This document shows, in pieces, positions 17,374-28,306 of a stretch of 64,000 bases of DNA. This DNA is from Aggregatibacter kilianii (GTDB taxonomy: Bacteria; Pseudomonadota; Gammaproteobacteria; Enterobacterales; Pasteurellaceae): assembly GCF_003129965.1 (NCBI RefSeq), contig NZ_NRCJ01000003.1:124001-188000 (forward strand), in the 5' to 3' direction. The position numbers were made by a program, and so were the translations under genes. Under the pieces are notes generated by a model. The model made no database searches, was not told the origin of the DNA, and saw only the letters and a program-made list of their open reading frames with translations. The stretch's first letter is position 1, and each line of letters opens with the position of its first letter.

Positions 17374-19452
17374 ATGCCTGAAGCACAGCACAGCACAGCA
17401 CAGCACAGCACAGCACAGCACAGCACAGCACAGCACTTGGATAACCTATCCATCAAATTAACGCAACTAAAATCGTTTCTTCCTGAAATTTTTTGCGAAG
17501 AGCAAATTGATTTCCAAAAATTCCAACAACTTTTTTCCCATCACATCACCTCCGAGCCCGAACGTTATATGCTGAACTGGGCAGGTAAATCGGAAGCTTA
17601 TCGCGTCTTGCAGGAACAAACCCACAAAACCCTTACGCCGCAACCTTTGGAAAGCGTCAATTTTGATGCCAGCCAAAATATTTTTATTGAGGGCGAAAAT
17701 TTGGATGTGTTGAAAGTCTTGCAAAAATCCTATTTCAACAGCATCAAAATGATTTATATCGATCCACCGTATAACACGGGCAATGATTTTGTTTATAACG
17801 ATAATTTCAGACAGGATCTTAAGGATTATCAGGAACAAAGCGGTGAATTGGATGAGGAAGGCAAACTCAAACTGGCGTTTAAGAAAAACAATAAAGAAAA
17901 CGGACATTTCCACAGCAAATGGCTGAATATGATGTTGCCCCGTTTGCACTTGGCAAAAAATTTGCTGAAAGAGGACGGCGTGATTTTTATTTCCATTGAT
18001 GACAATGAACAGGCGCAGTTGAAGTTGTTATGCGATGAGGTGTTTGGGGAGGAGAATTTTGTTAATTCCATTGCTATCAATATGAAAAATATTGCAGGAG
18101 CTTCAGGTGGTGGAGAGGATAAAAGATTAAAGAAAAATGTAGAAATTCTCCTAGTTTATGTAAAGTCATATGAAAATTTTAAGGGATTTAAAAATGTTTA
18201 TGAATACATAGAAATTAGTGATTTAGTTGAGGAGTATAAAAAAATCGGTAAAAGTTGGAAATATACTAGTGTATTAGTAGATGATGGAAAAGCTAATTAT
18301 GTTTGTTCTACTGTTGATGGAGATGGTAATGAAATTAAAATTTATTCAAGAGAAAATTACGAAATAAAATCAGTTTCAGAGTTATCTAAATTAGAAAATT
18401 TACCAGAAACAGAAGTTTATAAAAAATATGCTTCTAAAATTTTTCAGACAGCAATGCCACAGAGTTCTATAAGACCTAGAGTTATGAGAGCTATATCAGA
18501 ACTAGGAATTAAGAGTGAGCTATTTTCTATTAAATATGTTCCTAGAAGCGGAAAAAATAAAGGAATTGTTTATGAACAATTTTATAAGGGAGATAGCTTC
18601 AGATTATTTGCTTGGTTAAGAGATGTTTCGGAAGAAATTAACGGTGTTTTATATAAAAAAGAAATGCAAGGAACTTACTGGGATTTTGTTTCAGAAACTA
18701 AAAATTTGACAAAAGAAGGAAATATACCATTCCCAAATGGCAAGAAACCTGTTGCATTATTAAAACGTTTGTTAGAAATGCAAGACGATAAAGATTGTTT
18801 AATTTTAGATTTCTTTTGTGGTAGCGGAACAACTGCTCATTCTGTGATGGCTCTTAATTCTCAGGATCAGGGCAAGCGTAAGTATATTTGTGTTCAATTA
18901 ATGGAGTGTTTAGATCCAAATGATAAAGATCAAAAATCAGCTTATGAATTATGTAAAGAATTAGGTAAGCCTACAAACATCGCCGAAATCTCCAAAGAAC
19001 GCATCCGCCGTGCCGGCAAACAGATTGCCGAAAATCATCCTGATAAACAACTGGATACCGGTTTTAAAGTGTTCAAACTGACCGACAGCCACTTTAAACA
19101 ATGGCAATCGCCGTCGGCAGAAAATTTAGCGCAACAAATCGAATTATTTGTAGATCCCCTGCGGAAAGAGGCAACGCCTGACGCTATGCTTTATGAAATA
19201 CTATTGCGCTTGGGCTTGAAATTAACGGCAAAAGTGCGGTCGGAAAATCAGGTGTTTTGGGTGAGTGATGAAAACGGGCAGCAGTTTGCCTTGTTGCTTG
19301 AAACCCTGAATGCGGATTTGTTGGATCAGGTGATTGCCGCCCAGCCGAAAAAAGTGGTGACGCTGGATTTGCTGTTTCACGGCAATGATGCCTTAAAGAA
19401 AAATGCCGAGTTGCAAATGAATGACGCGGGCATTGCCTTCTTTGTGCTTTAA
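17374..19452 (+). CDS. mod: Type III restriction-modification system DNA methyltransferase (Mod), phase-variable
   Basis: A 692-residue N6-adenine methyltransferase of the beta class. The order is catalytic motif IV DPPYNTGNDFVY near residue 130, then a target-recognition region, then the AdoMet motif LDFFCGSGTTAHS near residue 480. It starts at ATG 17374 with AAGGA eight bases upstream; the frame is open further, but TTG 17305 coincides with a TTGACA box that may be promoter. The repeat tract sits after codon 3. The central part (about 18065-18965) is far more AT-rich than its flanks, indicating an exchanged recognition domain. Mod acts alone in methylation and with Res in cleavage; switching would change the methylome. 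Confidence 0.95.
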   Translation: MPEAQHSTAQHSTAQHSTAQHLDNLSIKLTQLKSFLPEIFCEEQIDFQKFQQLFSHHITSEPERYMLNWAGKSEAYRVLQEQTHKTLTPQPLESVNFDASQNIFIEGENLDVLKVLQKSYFNSIKMIYIDPPYNTGNDFVYNDNFRQDLKDYQEQSGELDEEGKLKLAFKKNNKENGHFHSKWLNMMLPRLHLAKNLLKEDGVIFISIDDNEQAQLKLLCDEVFGEENFVNSIAINMKNIAGASGGGEDKRLKKNVEILLVYVKSYENFKGFKNVYEYIEISDLVEEYKKIGKSWKYTSVLVDDGKANYVCSTVDGDGNEIKIYSRENYEIKSVSELSKLENLPETEVYKKYASKIFQTAMPQSSIRPRVMRAISELGIKSELFSIKYVPRSGKNKGIVYEQFYKGDSFRLFAWLRDVSEEINGVLYKKEMQGTYWDFVSETKNLTKEGNIPFPNGKKPVALLKRLLEMQDDKDCLILDFFCGSGTTAHSVMALNSQDQGKRKYICVQLMECLDPNDKDQKSAYELCKELGKPTNIAEISKERIRRAGKQIAENHPDKQLDTGFKVFKLTDSHFKQWQSPSAENLAQQIELFVDPLRKEATPDAMLYEILLRLGLKLTAKVRSENQVFWVSDENGQQFALLLETLNADLLDQVIAAQPKKVVTLDLLFHGNDALKKNAELQMNDAGIAFFVL
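17382..17436. repeat. (AGCAC)11 pentanucleotide repeat tract in mod
   Basis: Eleven perfect tandem copies of AGCAC begin eight bases after the mod start codon. Fifteen bases encode the five-residue unit AQHST. Because the unit is five bases, gain or loss of one copy shifts the frame and switches the gene off. At eleven copies the reading frame is open, so the sequenced state is ON. Confidence 0.97.
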
Positions 19453-19461
19453 GGAGGCGAA

Positions 19462-22062
19462 ATGGAACTTCAATTTGAAACCTTGGATTACCAAACGCGC
19501 GCCATTCAAGCTGCGGTGGATTTGTTCATCGGGCAACCTAATCAGCAAACGGAATTCGGTTTAACGGCGCAAAATGATATGCGTTTCGTGGCGAATTTGT
19601 CGTTGCAAATTAGCGAGGAGCAGCTGCAAGAAAACTTGGATGCGCAACAAAATAACCTGAATACTTACCGCACTTTGGTTCATGAGCAGGGTAGGCATTT
19701 CACCGTAGAAATGGAAACCGGCACGGGGAAAACCTATGTCTATTTGCGCACGATTTTCGAATTGCATCGTCAATATGGCTGGCAGAAGTTTGTGATTGTG
19801 GTGCCGAGCGTCCCCATTCGTGAAGGGGTATTGCATACGTTGGAAACGACGCGTAATCACTTCGCCACCTTGTTTGATAACCCGAGCGTGAACCCGAAAT
19901 ATGAGTATAAAAGCAATCAACTTTCCCGCTTAAAAGCTTTCGCCACCGGCAATCATATTGAAATTTTGGTGATGAACATTGATGCCTTTGCTAAGGAAAG
20001 CAATGTGATTAATACGCCGAATGAAAGCGGGGATGCGCCCATTCGTTATATTCAAAACGTCAATCCCATTGTGATTATTGATGAACCGCAAAATATGGAA
20101 ACGGACATTCGCCGTGATGCCATTGCCGGCCTCAATCCCTTGTTTACGCTGCGCTATTCGGCGACCCACAAAAACGCGTATAACCCAATTTTTCGTCTCA
20201 ACCCCGTACAGGCGTATGAATTAGGTTTGGTAAAACAAATCGAAGTGGACAGCATATTGGCGGATAACGACGTGAACGGCGCTTATGTGGCGTTAAAAGA
20301 AATTAACGCCGGTGCGAAAAGCTGGTCGGCAAAAGTGGAAATCTTGGTGAATGATAAGTCGATGAAAAAGAAAGTCGTCACCGTTAAGCCAAATCAAGAC
20401 TTATTTGATCTTTCCAAACAAAATGAGGTTTATCGCACCGGTTATATTTTGGAAGCAATGAACGTGGATGAACAATGGATTCAGTTTTCCGGCGGGTTAA
20501 AGGTCACGAAAGGCGTTGATAATTCGCTATTGAAAGATGACATTCAAAAAATGCAAATTCGTCGCACCATCGAGGAACACTTGCGTAAAGAAAAACGTTT
20601 AAACCCCTTAGGCATTAAAGTGTTGTCGCTATTTTTTATTGATAAAGTGGATAACTACCGCAACGACGGTAAATTTTATCAATGGTTTGAAGAAATTTAT
20701 CGCCAATTAACCGATGAAGATCCTGCGGGTGTGCATGAAGGCTATTTCTCTAAAGATAAAAAAGGCGTATTGAAAGATACCAACGGCACAACGCAGGCGG
20801 ACAATGACACCTATCATTTGATTATGCGGGATAAAGAAACCTTGTTGTCGTTGGATAAACCGTTGCGTTTTATTTTCTCTCATTCTGCTTTGCGTGAAGG
20901 CTGGGATAATCCGAATGTGTTCCAAATTTGTACATTAAATGACACTCATTCGAACATGAAAAAACGGCAAGAAATCGGACGCGGGTTGCGCCTGCCGGTG
21001 AACCAATCGGGCGTAAGAAGCCATGAGCGGGATAAAAATATCCTGACGGTGATTGCCAATGAAAGCTATGAGGAATTTGCAACCAAATTACAGCGGGAAA
21101 TCGAAGAAGATTGCGGTGTGTCCTTTGATAAAGGGCAAATCAAAAATAAACAAGACCGAAAATATGTACGTTATCGCAAAGATTTTAGCCAACACCCGGA
21201 ATTTTCCGCCATTTGGGAGCGTATTAAACATCAAACGACTTATCGGGTCAGTTTTTCACAGGATGAACTGGTTCAAAGTGCGGTCAAAAATGTGGTTAAA
21301 ATGCCGCGCATTGATGAAGTGAAAATTCGACATGAAAAGGTTGCCTTTGCGATTAATGAAAAAGGCGTAACGCCGGAATATCGTTCTTCAGGTCAGGCAA
21401 AAGCGCAAACGCACTGGGATATTCCCGATGTGTTGGGCGAATTACAGAAGAAAACCGGGCTAACGCGCCAAACCCTTTGTCGCATTTTGCAGCAATCGGG
21501 GCGTTTAAGTGAGATTTACCACAATCCACAACGGTTTATTGATCTGGTTGCGGAAAAAATCAATGAGGCGTTAAGCCACATTATGGCGGACGGCGTGGAA
21601 TATCACCGCATTGCAGGCAGAACGTATGAAATGACCTTATTTAAGGATTTTGAGTTTTATCTGAATCAATACAGTTTTGCCGTCACCAATCAAGCCAAAA
21701 CCATTTATGAAGGCTATATCGCACTGGATTCCAACACCGAAAATACCTTTGCGCATCATTGTGAAAGCAGTGAAAACGTCGAGTTTTATTTTAAACTGCC
21801 GAAAAATTTTAAAATACCCACGCCGTTGGGCAACTACAATCCCGACTGGGCGGTAGTATTTAAAGGACAGAATAAGGTTTACTTTGTGGCGGAAACCAAA
21901 AACACCGGCAAGGGCATTCAGCGCGGCGTCGATGAAAATAAACTAGATCCTTCGGAACAAATGAAAATCGCGTATGCCAGAAAGAATTTTGAACACTTGC
22001 ATAACGATTACGATGATCTGGAATATCGCGTGGTAGAAAAAGTGGAAGAACTGGCGATTTAG
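19462..22062 (+). CDS. res: Type III restriction endonuclease subunit Res
   Basis: An 866-residue SF2 helicase-nuclease. Walker A is METGTGKTYVYL near residue 84, motif II is IIDEPQNME near 206 (DEPQ in place of DEAD), motif VI is RQEIGRGLRLPV near 502, and the C-terminal nuclease core NPDWAVVF with AETKN (PD-ExK pattern) lies near 794-815. The frame is intact, so the restriction partner appears functional. It starts nine bases after mod with a strong AAGGAGG ribosome-binding site. It needs Mod for target recognition; when mod switches off, restriction is off too. It is somewhat shorter than EcoP15I Res (970 aa), but all motifs are present. Confidence 0.94.
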   Translation: MELQFETLDYQTRAIQAAVDLFIGQPNQQTEFGLTAQNDMRFVANLSLQISEEQLQENLDAQQNNLNTYRTLVHEQGRHFTVEMETGTGKTYVYLRTIFELHRQYGWQKFVIVVPSVPIREGVLHTLETTRNHFATLFDNPSVNPKYEYKSNQLSRLKAFATGNHIEILVMNIDAFAKESNVINTPNESGDAPIRYIQNVNPIVIIDEPQNMETDIRRDAIAGLNPLFTLRYSATHKNAYNPIFRLNPVQAYELGLVKQIEVDSILADNDVNGAYVALKEINAGAKSWSAKVEILVNDKSMKKKVVTVKPNQDLFDLSKQNEVYRTGYILEAMNVDEQWIQFSGGLKVTKGVDNSLLKDDIQKMQIRRTIEEHLRKEKRLNPLGIKVLSLFFIDKVDNYRNDGKFYQWFEEIYRQLTDEDPAGVHEGYFSKDKKGVLKDTNGTTQADNDTYHLIMRDKETLLSLDKPLRFIFSHSALREGWDNPNVFQICTLNDTHSNMKKRQEIGRGLRLPVNQSGVRSHERDKNILTVIANESYEEFATKLQREIEEDCGVSFDKGQIKNKQDRKYVRYRKDFSQHPEFSAIWERIKHQTTYRVSFSQDELVQSAVKNVVKMPRIDEVKIRHEKVAFAINEKGVTPEYRSSGQAKAQTHWDIPDVLGELQKKTGLTRQTLCRILQQSGRLSEIYHNPQRFIDLVAEKINEALSHIMADGVEYHRIAGRTYEMTLFKDFEFYLNQYSFAVTNQAKTIYEGYIALDSNTENTFAHHCESSENVEFYFKLPKNFKIPTPLGNYNPDWAVVFKGQNKVYFVAETKNTGKGIQRGVDENKLDPSEQMKIAYARKNFEHLHNDYDDLEYRVVEKVEELAI

Positions 22063-22097
22063 TTTCGTTGATTACTTCAACATTCATTTCAAAAACA

Positions 22098-22137
22098 GAC
22101 CGCACTTTGAGCTTGGCGATCAAAGTGCGGTCATTTT
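22098..22137. terminator. Inverted uptake-signal terminator between res and tyrP
   Basis: GACCGCACTTTGA (22098-22110) pairs with TCAAAGTGCGGTC (22120-22132), flanked by ATTTT on the right and by AAAAA on the left, suitable for the convergent res and tyrP transcripts. Confidence 0.85.
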
Positions 22138-22147
22138 CCCAAACGTT

Positions 22148-23365
22148 TTATCCCACCACAAACGGCAGATACCCAGCCCGAATGGCGAATGGGATAGAGG
22201 TGATAATCACGCCCAGCACTAAAACCACCGCCAGCGTCAGATTGCCGCCCCAAACTTTATACGGTAGGTTCGGGTGGATTCGGCGGGCTTTCCATACGAG
22301 CGCCACCGGCAGCACCACGGCGTAGAAAGCGAACATTTGTCCGGCGTAGCCGAGGGCTAGAATGAAGCCTTGTGGATAGAACAGGGCGAAGACGATAGGC
22401 GGGATGAAAGTGAGCAAGCCTAGAGAGAAACGCCCTGCGTTGATGTTAAAGGAGCGTTTGAGCAAGTCTTCGATACATTCCAACAAGCCGATACCCACGC
22501 CTAAAAATGAGGTGATTAACGCCAAGGCGGAGAAGATTTTCACTGCATTCGCCATAATGCTGCTTTGCGTGATGGTGAGCGTTGCGGTGACTAAGCCGTT
22601 TAGGGTCGGATCCTGTTGCAGAATTTGCAGAAATTCGTTTTGTGTGAGCAAGCCGTGGGTGGAAAGCTGCCATAAAATGTAGGCGAATAAGGTGATACCG
22701 GAGCCGACTAAAATGGAAATACGCAGGGCTTTCACGTTGCCGTCGAGGTATTTGTTTAGGCTCGGAATGGAGCCGTGGAAGCCGAAGGCGGTGAAAAAGA
22801 CCGGGCTGGCGGAGATGATAAGTGCATTATCAATCGGCATTGCCATGAGGTTGTCCAATTTGATTGCCGGCAACATGAGCGCCAATACCACCACAAAAGT
22901 GGCGATCATGGTGAAAAACAGCAAGCGGTTGATTTTGTCCACACTGTGCGTGCCGATCACGATAAAGGCGCCGAAGAAAACAGTGAAGATGAGCACGGCG
23001 ATTTTGCCCGTGATATCTTTGTCGCCGATGGTCGGCAGGGTGTCCGCCAATAAGGAACCGCCCCCGCTGATGTAAGCCGCGATGAGGGCGTATAAAAAGA
23101 TGATTAACACGGCAGTGGCAATGATGCGTCCCGGGCGACTGAAATATTGCTCGGCAAGGGTGCCGATGCCGGCGTCGCTCGGTGCGGTTTGATAAAGCTC
23201 GACGAATAATAAGGCGGTGAAGGTTAAAAGTCCCCATAGGCCTAATAATAAAAGCAGGGTGAAACTGAACCCGATACCGGCGGAGGTGAGCGGCATTGCC
23301 AACATACCTGCCCCAATCATCGTGCCCGACACCAGCAGGGTGCTGCCAACGGTTTTGTTCATCAT
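22148..23365 (-). CDS. tyrP: Aromatic amino acid (tyrosine) transporter TyrP, HAAAP family
   Basis: A 405-residue inner membrane permease with about eleven hydrophobic segments. The N-terminus KTVGSTLLVSGTMIGAGMLAMP is the conserved unwound first helix of this family, and TAFGFHGSIPSLNKYLDGN, LGVGIGLLECIEDLLKRS and ALFYPQGFILALGYAGQ align with E. coli TyrP. It should import tyrosine by proton symport, but the related tryptophan permeases Mtr and TnaB cannot be excluded. An AAGGAACATCT ribosome-binding site precedes the start. A perfect 17-bp palindrome about 50 bp upstream may bind a regulator. The gene is divergent from lacZ. Confidence 0.85.
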   Translation of the reverse strand: MMNKTVGSTLLVSGTMIGAGMLAMPLTSAGIGFSFTLLLLLGLWGLLTFTALLFVELYQTAPSDAGIGTLAEQYFSRPGRIIATAVLIIFLYALIAAYISGGGSLLADTLPTIGDKDITGKIAVLIFTVFFGAFIVIGTHSVDKINRLLFFTMIATFVVVLALMLPAIKLDNLMAMPIDNALIISASPVFFTAFGFHGSIPSLNKYLDGNVKALRISILVGSGITLFAYILWQLSTHGLLTQNEFLQILQQDPTLNGLVTATLTITQSSIMANAVKIFSALALITSFLGVGIGLLECIEDLLKRSFNINAGRFSLGLLTFIPPIVFALFYPQGFILALGYAGQMFAFYAVVLPVALVWKARRIHPNLPYKVWGGNLTLAVVLVLGVIITSIPFAIRAGYLPFVVG

Positions 23366-23415
23366 AGATGTTCCTTAAATGTGTATTGAAAAATTGACAG
23401 CGATTGTATTTCAAA

Positions 23416-23432
23416 TTTTACATTCTGTAAAA
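23416..23432. promoter_or_regulatory. Perfect 17-bp palindrome upstream of tyrP
   Basis: TTTTACATTCTGTAAAA is a perfect 7-3-7 inverted repeat, 50 bp from the tyrP start. TyrR boxes are TGTAAA-N6-TTTACA; here the same half-sites occur in the reverse arrangement with a three-base gap. It is a plausible operator of an unidentified regulator. Confidence 0.5.
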
Positions 23433-23436
23433 CAAA

Positions 23437-23458
23437 GATCGTGATATTACTCACAAAA
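23437..23458. promoter_or_regulatory. CRP-like site upstream of lacZ
   Basis: CGTGATATTACTCACA (23440-23455) differs by one base from TGTGA-N6-TCACA. A TATAGT -10 box lies at 23495-23500 with a poor -35 (TGAAAT), placing the site about 60 bp before the predicted start, as in class I CRP-activated promoters. Confidence 0.65.
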
Positions 23459-23522
23459 TTTTAATTTTAGATGAAATTCATGGTGCGGATTGAGTATAGT
23501 AGGCACTTTCACCAAGCAGTAA

Positions 23523-26561
<3,039 letters not shown>

Positions 26562-26666
26562 CCTATATTTTTACTTGGAATATTAGGTTTTTAGCGGTTT
26601 TTGCGGTAAAATCCCGCCCGATTAACACCTTGATAAGCGATAAGATTTTCAACTTGAGGACTGTGT

Positions 26667-28286
26667 ATGTTAAGCACTCTTTTAAGAACCGGCGATATAA
26701 AAGATTATACCGCTCTTGGACAAGACGGCCAGGCGGTGTATTCCGTTGCTTCCCAATTACGCGACACCATTCGCCTGAAACGCGGCAGAATGTTTTCCGA
26801 TTATCTGGCGATTCCGCAACGCAATGACCAAGGCAGCAAAATTGACTGGTATGTGCCTTTTGAATCGGAGCGCGCCGACGGCAAATACATGATTATTCCT
26901 TGGTCTTCCGCCACCGATGAGGAACGTCAACAAGCCCTTGCCGAGCTGAAAGTATTTGAAAAAAACATGGCGGATCTCGGCTTGGAAATGAGCAAACAAG
27001 CCAACCTAAAAGGCGATCAACTGCTGTTTTCCCGTCTGCTTTGGGCGGAGCCGAACAACCCGCAATCCGCCGAAAACCTAAAAGCCCTTCGCTTTCCAAA
27101 CCCGGAACATGTTTACTTGGTGAATAATCGCCCGGTGATTACCTTCTGGGGCTTCATTGAGAAAAACACCAATTTGCACGGTGATCCGTTCCTCAGCTTA
27201 AAACCTGCCGCGCCCTTAGTGGCAGCCGCACCGATTCCTGAAGCCGCTGCCGAACCGACCAAGAAAAACATGTCTTGGCTGTGGTGGTTGCTACCTTTGT
27301 TATTGTTGCTTGCCTTGCTGCTTTGCTATTTGCTCGGTTGTTTTGATTCTGCTAGCAAGAAAATCGAATTGGATCCGCTGACCAAGCAGGAAGTGCAAAA
27401 AACACCTGAAAAAACCACCGCACTTTTAGACGATAAAGAGAAAAAGGACGAGAAACAAGCGCTTGTGGTTGATGATAAAAAAGACAGCGTGGTGAACATC
27501 AACGGCTCGAGTTATCGTTATGTGAACGGTCGATGGGTAGATGCCAACGGCACGGTGGTTTCCGATACCAACTTGGTAAGTGAGCTAAATAAAGCGGCTG
27601 AGGTGAATGCGACGGATAACACTGCTGTCACCGGCAATACCGATGTGAAGACTGATGTCACCGCAGAGAATAAAACCGATTTAGCCAATGAACTAAATAA
27701 AGACGAGCTGAACAAAGGCTTGGCACAGAACGAGTTGGATAAAAATCAGGTGAATCCGAATGATCCGAAATTGCCGCCGGCGGATCCGAACCTGAACGGG
27801 AAGGATAAAAATAATCCGCAAACAGATAATAAAACCGATGTCAAAACTGACAATAAAACGGATAACAAAGCTGATAGTAAGACCGATGTCAATGGCAATA
27901 AGCCGGACAATACGGCTCAACAAAAACTGCAAATTCCGGAAAACAGTCTGAAAGAAGGCAAAGTGGACTTCCTGAACGGCGCGTGGAATGCGGGCGGCGG
28001 TATTCAGGATAAGACTACCGGTAAACCGATGCGGTTGAGCTATAACTTTGACGATAAAGGTAAAGGTCAGGTGACGCTACAACGCGGTGACGGCGTGAAA
28101 TGTGTAGGTGATGTGAATGCCAACGTGAGCGGCGGTGGATTGACCATTTCCAATAAGAACGTGGCAAGTTGCAGCGACGGCACCACTTATCAATTGCCGG
28201 AAATCAGCTGTAAACCGAATAGCGCGTCGGCGGATTGTAACGGTTCTTACGGCGACAATCAGTTCCCGATTACCATTAAGAAATAA
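26667..28286 (+). CDS. srfA: SrfA-family protein, bitopic membrane protein opening the srf cluster
   Basis: A 539-residue protein. Residues 1-170 form a cytoplasmic domain containing DWYVPFESERADGKYMIIPW and VYLVNNRPVITFWGF (149-163). A single membrane helix (about 203-225, SWLWWLLPLLLLLALLLCYLLG) is followed by a long Asp/Asn/Lys/Thr-rich linker with degenerate NKTDVKTD repeats (about 230-425) and a compact C-terminal domain with paired Cys. The domain after the helix is probably periplasmic. The family takes its name from the Salmonella SsrB-regulated factor SrfA; its biochemical function is unknown. GAGGA lies seven bases before the ATG. A possible TAAAAT -10 box is at 26607-26612. Its N-terminal module matches that of the four paralogues at 41953-47738. 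Confidence 0.82.
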   Translation: MLSTLLRTGDIKDYTALGQDGQAVYSVASQLRDTIRLKRGRMFSDYLAIPQRNDQGSKIDWYVPFESERADGKYMIIPWSSATDEERQQALAELKVFEKNMADLGLEMSKQANLKGDQLLFSRLLWAEPNNPQSAENLKALRFPNPEHVYLVNNRPVITFWGFIEKNTNLHGDPFLSLKPAAPLVAAAPIPEAAAEPTKKNMSWLWWLLPLLLLLALLLCYLLGCFDSASKKIELDPLTKQEVQKTPEKTTALLDDKEKKDEKQALVVDDKKDSVVNINGSSYRYVNGRWVDANGTVVSDTNLVSELNKAAEVNATDNTAVTGNTDVKTDVTAENKTDLANELNKDELNKGLAQNELDKNQVNPNDPKLPPADPNLNGKDKNNPQTDNKTDVKTDNKTDNKADSKTDVNGNKPDNTAQQKLQIPENSLKEGKVDFLNGAWNAGGGIQDKTTGKPMRLSYNFDDKGKGQVTLQRGDGVKCVGDVNANVSGGGLTISNKNVASCSDGTTYQLPEISCKPNSASADCNGSYGDNQFPITIKK

Positions 28287-28306
28287 GCATGATAGAGAGA
28301 TAGACT

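Noticed and set aside
17268..17456. Minus-strand frame encoding a repeated CCAVL peptide
   Set aside because: It is only the complement of the AGCAC tract at the start of mod.
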